DNA from: Trichoderma breve
Taxonomy: Eukaryota; Ascomycota; Sordariomycetes; Hypocreales; Hypocreaceae
Assembly: GCF_028502605.1 (NCBI RefSeq)
Contig: NC_079235.1
Span: 1,612,001 to 1,676,000 of the forward strand
Direction: 5' to 3'
DNA: 64,000 bases
The position numbers were made by a program, and so were the translations under genes. The notes beneath the pieces are model-generated. The model made no database searches. It saw only the letters and a program-made list of their open reading frames with translations, and was not told where the DNA came from. This document shows positions 33,001-43,385 of the stretch, piece by piece (positions within the stretch are counted from its first letter, which is position 1; every line of letters starts with the position of its first letter).

Positions 33001-33402
33001 CCAACAACTCCGGGGGGAACCACCTGCTAACCTCGACTAGCAAGCAGCCAGTCCCAGTGAGTGCACTGTTGCTGCGTTTCGACAGCCCGTCAGTTGCCCG
33101 CCAACCGACTACTTCGTACCTACAGATCCATCCATCCATTTCGTCCCCCTCCAGTGATTTGCATTTGCGCACTCTCGCTCGCTCTCCCTCACCTCCATCA
33201 AATCAAGCATTCGCGCCTGGTCGAATTACTCGTTACAGGCCATAATACCGCTATTGGGTAGATGCTATTAGCTGCTGCTTTGCTTCGGCTTGGAGTGACG
33301 CTAGGCCCAGCCTTGCACCAAGGAATTTAACCTGCTATATTCCCCTGTGTCGCGAGTCAACCGGCTCAAGACCCCTTTGGACACTGTCAATTGATAGCCA
33401 TC
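30055..33402. other. Intergenic region with dispersed GTAC-type words
   Basis: 3.3 kb between the RabGAP and Pal1 genes. It contains GTACTCCGTAC (30749-30759), GTACGAGTACTC (32292-32303), GTACTCGTAC (32715-32724) and an imperfect direct repeat of TGTGCCTG near 32040. One uncharacterised minus-strand frame (32660-33139) is listed separately. The remaining frames are short and look like chance. Confidence 0.55.
32660..33139 (-). CDS. Uncharacterised ORF, about 159 residues
   Basis: An open frame of 159 codons from the first ATG (33139) to the stop at 32660. Composition is balanced, with no low-complexity tracts, and it includes stretches such as EVSRWFPPELLEYVGEMM and GVSWVELRMGDQ that look protein-like. 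I recognise no family, and a frame of this length is expected about once or twice by chance in a window this size. It lies in a region otherwise rich in dispersed short repeats, overlaps the GTACTCGTAC word near its 3' end, and has no clear introns. It could be a gene fragment. Confidence 0.2.
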   Translation of the reverse strand: MDGWICRYEVVGWRATDGLSKRSNSALTGTGCLLVEVSRWFPPELLEYVGEMMSCTVPRSAAKGHSTLCQYHTNLDVWSLPDPEKGVSWVELRMGDQHTQTQAAKEMLRLDEGLLHGCSNACIIDMEFVKEIKEYAVFCTSTVPKPRYLTLVLSLILPP

Positions 33403-35545
33403 ATGGCCGCCAACAGCTCTTACTTCGCCGGTAAGCGCCCTCCAATCCCCAATCTCCAGCCCTGATTGCGTGGTCGTGACGTCGAGAATCCCGTTTGATT
33501 TCCATGGGGGCTTCCATCTTGTTTGTTTGGCTCTCGTTCGACCTCGCCCCAGTGCCGCGTTGCCGACCGCGCTGCGATGGCCAAAGTGGCCAAAGTGGCC
33601 GGCGGCAAAGACGCGCAAAGGGGCAGATACCGTCTGCATGAAGCCTCTCATCATCGGGTCGAAACAGATCAAGGGGGGCCAAAGCGGACCTGGGCGGCGC
33701 ATCCAAGGCATCCAAGATCCAAGCTGCCAAGCCAGAGCATCTCGCCATTCGACCCTCCTGCCTGTGTCATGTAGACGAGACGGGATGCCGTCTTGTTTCA
33801 TGTTTGCCCATCACTCGCCTATCTGGCCTGCACTTGTCCGTTGACTCCAGCTGATGACTCCTATAGGGCAGCAACCCACGGGCCAGGCGCCCAGCCTGTC
33901 CTTCAATGGCAACAGCATTGATAACAATGCCGACAGCCTGGCCTCCAACAATCCCTTCCGCAACTTTCGCGCTACCTCTCCAAGTCACCTCAACACTTCC
34001 TTTCCCACGACGCCTACATCCCCCTTCGACGACCCGATGCCGTCCTCGCGCCCTCTGTCGCGGAACCCGTTCCTGGACCAGCCGCTCGCTCCACGGCCCG
34101 CCGATGTGGCTGCCGCCGTCAAAACTCAGTCCCTCACTGCTGAGGATATCTTTGTGCGTTTCTCCGTAGCCTTTGTGGCTCGTCCATGGCCCCAGACAGG
34201 AGAGGGGATGGACTTGGGAGACTCTCTAGCAGACCAAGCGCTGACCGTTGGCCGTTTGCCTTTTTATTATAGGGATCTCTGACGCTTGACGACTCTCCCG
34301 CGTTTTCAGTCAAGCAGCCCGTTGATTCAACCCTGCTGCAGAAGCGCCCTACAGACCGACCCGTCCCTCCTCGCCGTGAAAGTGAGAGCACGGCATCCGG
34401 ACGAGCTGCTGAGAAGCACCGTCCTACTCGTTCCCAGGAAGAACAACTGAGAGCCCGCAAGCCGCCTCCCCCAGGATCAAAGGCGCCAGCGCCAAAGCCG
34501 ACGACCCGGCCCAGCCTTTTGGATGATTCGCCGCCTCGTAAGCCGGTGCAGCGACGCCCAAGGCGCAACTCCGACTCGTCCGTCATGGACTTTGATTCCA
34601 AGACTCTTACAGCTGAGGAAAAGAGGATCATTGAGGCCAGACGCCGCCAGCATAGCAAGAGCAAATCAACACGTCCCAGCCGTAAGATGGATATTATCGA
34701 TCAGTTGGATGCCACCAGCATTTACGGAACAGGCTGTTCGTACACCCTTCCCCCCTTGACTATTACTCATGGCTGTGCTGTATTCTGACCTTGTCTTCCC
34801 AGTATTCCACCACGATGGACCTTTTGATGCTCTGAACCCTCATCGGAACCGTCAGAACAGCAAAAAGCTGTCTCCGATGTCAGCATTCCCCGAGGGCTCC
34901 CTCAATAACACACTTGGCGGCTCCGGCCCCCTCAATGCAAATCCCGATCACTCGTCCTTCATGGGCCATGGTGGGGATGAGGCATTCCAGGACTTTGCCG
35001 CCAGCGGAAAGGGCAAGAACCCCCGAGAGCCCCTCATTTTTGATCCCCAGGCACGCGCAGCCTTGGTGCACGGCGAGGAAAGCCAAGGTTTGGGCACTTC
35101 AACTTTCCTCGAGGGAACGCCGGCTGCGCGATCGGCCATTGTTCGCCGACAAGTAGAGCATGCTCAGGAATTGGCCGAAGGCGGCTTGCAGCGGAAGAAG
35201 TCTGTAGCTCAGAGAATCAAGCAGAGGGTGCGACCCGACTATAGCAACAGGCCCATGCCTGGCCATGGCCGCTACGACTCGGATGACTTTGGCGAAGAGC
35301 GCATCAACGTCCCCAGACCTCCCCCACGCGAGCGCGAACGCGAACGAGAAGGCAGGCTCTCGCCGCCTCCCATGCCACGACGAGGCTCAGGAAGTGCCTT
35401 GGAACGACGAACGAGCGCAGACGAATTGCCGTCCCCATCCAACGAGGCTCCTGCTAAACCATCAGGCCTCCTGGGCCGAATGAAGAGTTTGAAGGGAGGA
35501 AGGCGACCCAACAGGAATGGCGAGGCCGGAGGAATGGCCACCTAA
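33403..35545 (+). CDS. Pal1-family cell morphology protein
   Basis: Pal1-type cortical protein, known in fission yeast for polarised growth and endocytic sites. Four exons (33403-33430, 33867-34153, 34273-34735, 34803-35545) give 506 residues. Introns are 436, 119 and 67 bp with GTAAGC, GTGCGT and GTTCGT donors. The key Pal1 signature is rebuilt only by splicing the third intron: MDIIDQLDATSIYGTG joins LFHHDGPFDALNPHRNR (residues about 244-276). Around it are Asn-Pro-Phe (NNPFRNF) and RNPF motifs, typical ligands of EH-domain endocytic proteins, and several proline-rich PxxP stretches. The C-terminal third is basic and Arg/Glu-rich. The first exon encodes only nine residues plus one base and lies before an unusually long intron, so the start is slightly less certain than the rest. 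No membrane segment was seen. Confidence 0.92.
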
Positions 35546-36661
35546 AGCAGGCTGTGTATTGCAGTTGGTAGGGGCGTGAGTATTAGAGTAGCTGGACGAT
35601 ACGAATGTTTGGTTCCATGGTCCATAAATATGATATCCGCATGATGATGAGAGAGCGACAAAGGGGTGCTCTCTCTAGAGGAGTAACGTTCAGGCAGAAA
35701 GGTGCCTGTCCATTTAAGAGTTGAGCCTTGGTTATTCATCAGGCCCGCATATGAAGACTTGTTCTTTTTTCTTATCTCAGCGGGCTGTGTACTTAATATA
35801 TGGAATTGTTTTTTTTTTTTTTCTGGGAGATGTCGATTCTCCTATTTGTTTCTATTTTCTCCTTGTTGCGATACATGACAGAGCTAGGTGGCATCTGAAT
35901 TTTTTCCTTGCCACGGACAAAACGAAGAAAAAAATAAAGGAAGGGATTGGAGAAGCATATAGCTTTGGAGTATTTCTCCTTTTATCTCCCCTTTCCCTGT
36001 TTCTCTCCTCCGGTTGTGGGGTTTGTTTGCTTGTTTTTGGTATCAGAGGCGCAGACGAGAGGGAAGCCTCAGCAATTAGCAGCTTTGGTTGAGTATCACG
36101 TCGACCTGGGCTCGATAGAGTATCTTGAAGCCGGCAGACGCTCACCATATGCTGGCTCTTTTTCTGCTCAAGAGACCTGACGCTGGGTGCCTGGGATTTG
36201 GGCTTGGTTTTCCTTATTTAAAGATGTAGATTGCTACGAAGAGAAAAGATTATTTTGACATATCATGATGTGAACCGATTTTACAATGTGCCATCTCTCC
36301 AGTCAGTTGTGGTGGCAGGTTCGATTGTTGTTGTGTGTCGGTGTACTTACTGTAACAGACTTCTTTCTGCCATGTCCACTCTCACGTACTTTCATCTTCT
36401 CCACCATCACGCACCTGTACAGCAAATCATCCCATCTTGGCTATATGTCCACACAGCTAATTATAACAAGTATGGGAATGGCAATTACCATATCATGAGC
36501 TGATTGCTTCAATCTCATCGCCATTCTGCGTCTATCTAGACTTACGGTGCTAATGGCGTCAGCCATCCACACAGCGAGCTCACCACGACAACTGGTCATC
36601 TGAGAAGCTCAAACACACGCAAATTGAAGACTAAGCTGACCACTCATTATCATCTTGCAAA
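35546..36661. other. Intergenic region
   Basis: 1.1 kb between two genes on the same strand. T- and A-rich tracts at 35810-35940 suit a 3' untranslated region or terminator. No gene recognised. Confidence 0.6.
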
Positions 36662-38251
36662 ATGGCAACACTACGCCATCAAACCCTCCCTTCACCAACC
36701 CACAACCTACAGGCTCCGGGCCCTTCCCGGCCAAGGCTCGTCTCAGCTTCAGCCCTTGCGAGCACTGAGAAGCGACGTCGGGACTTTGTGCGAAGCTTGG
36801 GCCCATGTCCAAGCGGATGCGAGGATCTGGATGCATATGTGCTCCTAGGAGGATTTGAGCGTGGGAGCGTTGTTGGGATAAGCGCCGAGGACGAGGACGG
36901 TGTGGGCGTGACGGTGAGTTTGCTGTGTCTTTTGTGTGTGAACCTGTGGAGAGGAAGTCTTGATTCACTCTTGTTCACCTCTCACATTTTTCCTTCTCTA
37001 CAAGACACTGATTTATGTGTGCCATGGCAGCTGGGGCTACAAGTGTTGGTGTGTTCTCTCCTAGACAAAGCGGTTCAAAAAGTCCAGATTGTGACGCCCA
37101 AGCCTCCCAGCACCATCGTCGTATTACTCAAGAACAGCATCACGGCTGAGCTCAAGGCAAGAGGCATCACGGCTCCTGGTGAGATTGCGGCACAGGGGAA
37201 AGAGTGTCTGGACAGAATCTTGCTTTCACGCGTCTTTGACATGGATGGACTGTGCGAGGTGCTGGCGGACTTGGACAATGCCGTTGCTCCTAGGGCTGAG
37301 GAGCATGTCCTGCACAAACAGGAAGGGGATAACGCACAGCCAACAGAGGAGAAGACGACCAAGACACAGGCTAAGGCCGATGATGCTCCTAGAGACTTGG
37401 TGGATGATGAGTCGCAGAGCCCGTCTGTCGTTGCTGAGATTCAGGACAGCCAAGATGAAGATGAAGCGTTGTCTCCATCACAGCCCTTGGAGACACCACA
37501 TCAGCCCGAGGCGCCGCATAAAGTACAAGGGAGCGAGGCAGCTACTTCTGACGAGAAATCAAACCAAGATTCATCTAGCATTACCAACACTGCTGCTGCT
37601 GCAACTGCTAACAACAGCAACTCAACATCGATAACCCCCGACATTATCCTTATCACCCACTTCTCCTCCCTCCTCACCAGCTTCTTCACACAGCGAGACA
37701 ACTCAGTCGCCCACGCAACCCTCCGCCTCCTCGCCTCCCGCCTGCGCCGCCTCTCCAGAACACTCCCCTCCAACCCTCTCATACTGCTCATCAACTCCAC
37801 CGACTCCGGCGCCGCGTCATCTGCAACAACAACTACAGCAGCAACAGCAGCAACAGCAGCCCATTCTCCAGAACATGACATCCCGCCGCCAGGCCAACCA
37901 GCCACCCAGAAACCTTCCGTCGACCCAACTCTCCGGTCGATTTTCAATCCGGCTTCCGATGCCTCGGGACATGGACATGCCGGCGGGTATAAGCCCAATA
38001 AGCCAACCTTTGGCCTCGTCTTCACACAGCTGCTCGACATGCATCTCCTCTGCACGCGTGCTCCTCGCCCCGGTAAGACGTCTTTACCGCGTTCACTGAC
38101 GGTCGTCGAGGTGCTGTTGGATGACATTGGCGTGTGGGAAGATAAAAGGGGTCTTAGAAGGAGAAGGGAGGAACGTTGGACCGTCGTGGCCCCTTATAAT
38201 GGCCGCATTATCAACGCGTCCGACGGTAAGAAGCTGATAGGTAAAGAATGA
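36662..38251 (+). CDS. RecA/Rad51-fold protein with degenerate P-loop
   Basis: Two exons, 36662-36913 and 37031-38251, give 490 residues. The 117-bp intron (GTGAGT to GGCAG) is a multiple of three and free of stops, so an unspliced product of 529 residues would stay in frame. The segment LGGFERGSVVGISAEDEDGV, then GVTLGLQVL once spliced, lines up with the Walker A region of RecA-like proteins. The lysine of GKT is replaced by valine. A hydrophobic strand, DIILITHFSSLL (about 288), sits where a Walker B would be. The C-terminal part (GLVFTQLLDMHLLCTRAPR) resembles the end of Rad51-paralogue domains. Between them is a long acidic, low-complexity insert. I read it as an inactive Rad51-paralogue-like protein, perhaps in recombination or mating-type functions, but the family assignment is tentative. 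It is tail to tail with KGD1, with 177 bp between stop codons. Confidence 0.6.
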   Translation: MATLRHQTLPSPTHNLQAPGPSRPRLVSASALASTEKRRRDFVRSLGPCPSGCEDLDAYVLLGGFERGSVVGISAEDEDGVGVTVSLLCLLCVNLWRGSLDSLLFTSHIFPSLQDTDLCVPWQLGLQVLVCSLLDKAVQKVQIVTPKPPSTIVVLLKNSITAELKARGITAPGEIAAQGKECLDRILLSRVFDMDGLCEVLADLDNAVAPRAEEHVLHKQEGDNAQPTEEKTTKTQAKADDAPRDLVDDESQSPSVVAEIQDSQDEDEALSPSQPLETPHQPEAPHKVQGSEAATSDEKSNQDSSSITNTAAAATANNSNSTSITPDIILITHFSSLLTSFFTQRDNSVAHATLRLLASRLRRLSRTLPSNPLILLINSTDSGAASSATTTTAATAATAAHSPEHDIPPPGQPATQKPSVDPTLRSIFNPASDASGHGHAGGYKPNKPTFGLVFTQLLDMHLLCTRAPRPGKTSLPRSLTVVEVLLDDIGVWEDKRGLRRRREERWTVVAPYNGRIINASDGKKLIGKE

Positions 38252-38428
38252 GTAATGAATTGATGTGCTACCGTTAAACTTGGCCTATAACCTTCTACCC
38301 CAGCCTCAATTATCATATTTCACTACAGCAAAAGGATGGTCAAACACGGCGCTTTCAAAACCTTCAATGATATTATAACTTCTAGACCAGTTAAAGATTT
38401 ATTAATATAAACTATATATCGCGTCTAT

Positions 38429-41400
38429 TTACTCGCCCTTGAGTTTGTCCTGCGTAACACTGAATGCCATCTGCAAGAAGTCCTGCTCTTCCTTGGTGTG
38501 AACATTCTTCAAACCAGTTGCCACAGAGGCGCTGGGGTTACGACCAGCATACATGACGTGCTTGCGGTCGTGGTGTTGGGTCTGGTTCAACAGCGTCTCG
38601 ATACGCGGCTGTGTGAAGCTCCAGGCTCCCGCGTTGAGAGGCTCCTCTTGTGCCCAGACAATGGTCTTGGCATTGGGGTACATGTCCAGGTTCTCCTTCA
38701 GCTGCTGCCAAGGGAAGGGGTTCAGTTGCTCAATGCGGGTGAAGGCCACGTTATCAATCTTGTTCTCGGCACGGTACTTGTGCAGGCTGGCCCACACTTG
38801 ACCTGTGCAGAGGATGACTCGGTCAATCTCCTCGGGAGCCTTGATGGCACCCGTCTCGTGCTCCGGGTCGGGAATGATCCATTGGAATCCAGCGTTGGGG
38901 CCGGTGAAGTCCTCAATGTTTGATCGCGCCAATGGGTGGCGGAGCAGTGACTTTGAGAAGAAGATGATGAGGGCTGAGAGGAGTGTTAGTCTATGACGGA
39001 GTAAAGCACTAGGTTATGTGGGTAAGACTTACGTTTTCTGAACTGTCGGTGCATTTGTCGGCGCAAAACATGGAACAAGTTGGCAGGAGTTGTCATGTAG
39101 GCAATCTGCATGTTGCAATCCTGGTGCTGTCGGTGAATCTTGTCCTCGGACGGGAAGACACGGGGGTCTTCGTTGCAAAGCTGCAGATAGCGCTCCAGGC
39201 GGCCGGAGGAGTGCTCGGGGCCCTGGCCATCGTATCCGTGGGGCAGAGACATGACCAAACCAGTTCTCTGCATCCACTTGACTTCACCAGAGGCAATGAA
39301 CTGGTCGATGATGCACTGGGCGTTGTTGGCAAAGTCACCAAACTGGGCCTCCCACATGACAAGAGCATTGGGCGACGACAGTGAGTAACCGTACTCGAAA
39401 CCCAGGGCACCAAACTCGCTAAGAGAAGAGTTGGAGATGACAAACTTTCCTTGGTCCTTGCTGATGTGTTGCAGAGGGGTGTAAGTCTCCTCAGTCTCCT
39501 CAGTTTCTTGGTCGTGGAAGACAGCGTGGCGCTGTGAGAAAGTACCACGCTCGACATCCTGACCAGAAACTCGCACATGGTAACCCTCAGTAACGAGAGA
39601 ACCAAAAGCCAGAGCCTCAGCGGTAGGGAAATCAATGTTCTTGCCCTCGACAACAGACTTTGTTCGGCTGGACAAGATTCGCTTCAGGTTACGGTGGATC
39701 TGGAAGCCTTCAGGAGCTGATCCGATGATTTCACCAATGTGGTTCAAGGTGTTGCGATCGACACTGGTGTCGTTGTGGGGCAGAATTTCCGTAGCGAGTT
39801 CCTTGGGCGACTTGAAGCCATTCCAGGCGGATGTAGTCCACTCCTTGGATGTGGGTTGGTAGTCCTTGGATTTGGAGAAGCTCTCTTCGAGCATACCCCA
39901 CACCCACTGCTTGTGCTCTTCGATGTCTTCCTTAGTGAAAGTACCTTCCTGCAGCAGCTTGTTGACGTAGACATCAATCTGAGGAACCTTCTCCTGGATG
40001 CGCTTGTACATGAGAGGCTGGGTAAATGAGGGCTGGTCCGTCTCGTTGTGGCCGTGCTTGCGGTAGCAGATCAGGTCAATAACAACATCGTGCTGGAACT
40101 CGGCTCTCCAATCAGCGGCCAGCTGGCAGACGAAGTTAACGGCCTCGACATCGTCGGCGTTGACGTGGAAAACCGGGGCGTCGATAGCCTTAGCGATGTC
40201 CGTGCAGTAGGCGGTTGATCGGGCAAATCGAGGATCGGTAGTGAATCCGATCTGGTTGTTGACGACGAGGTGAATGGTACCGCCGGTAGAGAAAGCAGGC
40301 AGAGAGTGGAATCCAAGACATTCATACACAATACCCTGCGCAGCAAAAGCGGCATCACCGTGCAACAGGACGCTCATGGCAGTCTTGTGATCTTTCTCAT
40401 CGTTGTTGTAGTGCTGAATGGCACGAGTCTTACCGAGGACAACGGGGTCTTCGGCTTCCAAGTGGGATGGGTTGGCGACGAGCGAGAGCTGCACGCGCTT
40501 ACCAGAAGGCGTAGGTCGCTCAAAGTTCATGCCCAAATGGTACTTGACATCGCCAGAACCCTCATCTCCAGCAGTCAGCGTTCCGGCGAACTCGCTGAAG
40601 ATGGATTCGTTGGGCTTTCGGACGACGTTGCTCAAAACGTTCAGTCTACCACGGTGAGGCATACCGATGACGATGTCCTTCACGCCGTAATCGACACTGC
40701 GGTCGATCAAAGCCTTCATACCGGGGACCAGGGTCTCGCAACCCTCAAGGCCGAATCGCTTGTCGTTGGGGTATTTAGTCGAAAGGAAAGACTCAAAGCT
40801 GGAGCTCCAAATCAATCGATCGAGGACACGGCGCTTCTCATCGATGGAGTACTTGAAAGGCTGGGGAACCTCGAGGCGCTCGCGCAGCCAGTCACACTTC
40901 TCGCGGTCGGGGATGTGGATGAATTCCACGCCATAGGAACCAGAGTAGATTTTTTCGCATGCAGCAATGATCTCGCGAAGGGTCATTTTATCACGGCCCT
41001 CGCGCTTGAATCTGGGCAAGATACCAGGTCCAAGAGTGTACTCGGTGTCGAGATCCTTCTCGGTGAAGCCATAGTGCTCGAGCGTCAGCTCCTTGGGCTT
41101 GATGTTACCAAAGCCTGCAGAGGTGTTGCGGATGCCAAGGGGGTCGATATCAGCCTTGTGGTGTCCACGAGCTTGATATGCGCGCACGAGCAGCTGGACC
41201 TTCAAGTGGTTGGTGACGTCGGAGCCGTCCTCAAGGGTCAGGCCGCCGGCAAGGCGAGGGACGCCCCCTGTCATTCCGGGAACCAGGTTCGGGGGAGGCT
41301 GAAAAGCCTGCGAGATGGGCATGTCGCCGCTCTCAATGTTCTTGAAGTAGACCTGCCATGAGACGTGAACGCTCTTGGGGTCCTGCTTCCACTGCATGTA

Positions 41401-41610
41401 CATCTCATCGACATAATTGGCAGTGCTTCCCGACAGGAAGTTATCGCTGGGGTCGGGGGGCGAGTAGGTGGCATTGGGCGTCGTCGTCGCGGCGTACAGT
41501 CGCCTCGTCGTCAAGGGGAGGGGCTTGCGAAGGGCTGTAAGCCTCGTTGCCGTTGCCCTCGTCGCCAGGCGGGTGCCCTGGACACCCCTCAGCAGTGAAT
41601 TTCTCCACAT
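38429..41610 (-). CDS. KGD1: 2-oxoglutarate dehydrogenase E1, mitochondrial
   Basis: Thiamine-diphosphate-dependent E1 subunit of the 2-oxoglutarate dehydrogenase complex, decarboxylating 2-oxoglutarate in the mitochondrial TCA cycle. Two exons on the minus strand, 41610-39033 and 38973-38429, give 1040 residues, the normal size for the fungal enzyme. The 59-bp intron runs from GTAAGT to CTCTCAG with a CTAAC branch site. The N-terminus is rich in Arg, Leu and Thr with no acidic residues for about 50 positions, a typical mitochondrial presequence. Next comes the E1 N-terminal segment ([20 protein letters not shown]). The core holds [23 protein letters not shown] and [13 protein letters not shown], which form the cofactor and substrate site. 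The transketolase-like C-terminal half has [14 protein letters not shown]. The ATG at 41610 is the first in frame; the upstream extension begins at TTG. Confidence 0.97.
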
Positions 41611-43385
41611 GGTGAACAGCTCAAGCAAGAACAACAAAGAGGTCTATTGTTATGTGTGAGCATGCATCAGACCCAATCCGTTGAGCAATCGCGAAATGAG
41701 CGGCGGAGTAAGTCGTGAAGATGGGAGGCGGCAGAATTTGCTCGAGGGAGAAGTTGAATTGGGGATTTCGGGCTGTCGCAGTCCAAGCAGTCACCTGCGG
41801 CGAAAGAAAAACTATGACGGCAGCGGGCTAATAATACCGCTCCTGCCAACTGTTAGCCAAGGTTAACGAGAATAGGGCGGGTGACTTGTGGCTGGTTAGG
41901 GGGGCGCATCGGGCTTGCCGGAACAAACAAACGAGCCCCTAGCCAGAGGGTTGCCGAGTACTAACTCGTCCGTGTATCGTGTACAGCACAGTACAATGGC
42001 TACTGAATTGCCGCTCCACCCAGCAGAGCCTTCTCTTCCAATGAGAATTCGCAGACCGCCATACGTGTTAGGTAATTGAGACGAGCACAAGCAGGCTCTG
42101 GTACGGGAGTTGTCTCGTGCAGGGCCATTCATTCAGCTAGTACGGAGTTGGGAGGCCATCAGCGTCACCCGGGCACCTTGATGATGTAGGTGAGGACACT
42201 GTGGGAGGGCATGTGGCAAGTTGGAGGTAATACGGGCACAGAAGTTGGTGTGCTTTTCGATGATTTCGATACTGGTGATACTTGAGACTACCTATGGCGA
42301 CTAAGACTATTAGCGGAAGTTTTGAGTTGTATTTTGAACAGTACATGCAACTCGCTTTGAGAAGCCGAAGAGGGCTGCTCCAATAAACGGCTATATGCCC
42401 CCCCAACCCCTGGACCAAATAACCAGGAGGCGTATCCTAGTCTAACTTGTCTACGTCAGATCCGATCGGCCGAACCAAACCTTGGGGATACGAGGTCCCA
42501 TACCCAGGAACAATGCCGAAATGAATTGCCATGTTCCAAATTAACACTCAAGACGCACCAATAAACAAGGAATGTCACAGGCTCAAGTGGCCTAACAAAG
42601 GTGTATCGTACCTAGACAGTACCAACTAGACATAGTCTCGAGAAACAAGCACTCATCGAAAATAGGGACAGGAGCTGCAAGTCAACGTAGTGAAATCTTG
42701 AACAAACATCAATGCCAAATGCTGCGGGCTGCCTCATCTACTATAAAATATAAATATGCACGTGAATCAGTCCACCTCCAATTATAAAACCTCTGCCCCA
42801 AAAATATCCGCCGCTACAGCTCCTCAAGTTTAATAACGCATCCTCCAAAAGTTACAAAAAAATTCCTTGTCCATGACTACATACATATCTTTCCTCCACT
42901 TCAATGCCACAACTTCACCTTCATATCTCAAACAGCCATGAGCATGTTTACTCACAGGCCACCTTCCTCCATCGCCCACTTGCAAACTTTAAAAAAAAAA
43001 AAAAAAAAAAAAAAGAATAAAGGAACCCAAACATTCAATGGAAATTAGAAAGAAAGAAAAAGTTTCTGCAGAAAATTATGAGACAACCCTCTGTGAGACG
43101 CTTAGTGATGATTGAAAGGATGTCTCTTGATTCTCCTGCGCCTATGTAAAGAAATTACCCCTGTCCCAACCCAGCTAGAGTCGCAGCGCTTTATACGGTG
43201 TATGTAATCGGGGAGAGAGAAGAGAAATAGGTCGAAAACAATAGTTCGCTCAAACGTATTGCTCTCAGAGTTGAGTCACAATACCTTTGCGCTTCCAAGG
43301 GATACAAGAAGGATTTCCTGGAAATTAACAGTTCTAATATGTCGTAGAACAAACGCCACCACTATCGCGACCACTGTCGCGTCCC
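41611..43385. other. Intergenic region with poly-A tract
   Basis: 1.8 kb between the RhoGEF stop codon and the KGD1 start codon, both on the minus strand. It holds the KGD1 promoter and the RhoGEF 3' region. It contains a 24-base A run (42991-43014) and a partial GTACGGAGT word (42140-42148). No gene seen. Confidence 0.6.
42991..43014. repeat. 24-base poly-A tract
   Basis: A pure A run in non-coding DNA about 380 bp downstream of the RhoGEF stop on the minus strand, where it reads as T. It may be a transcription end element or only a homopolymer. Confidence 0.85.
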
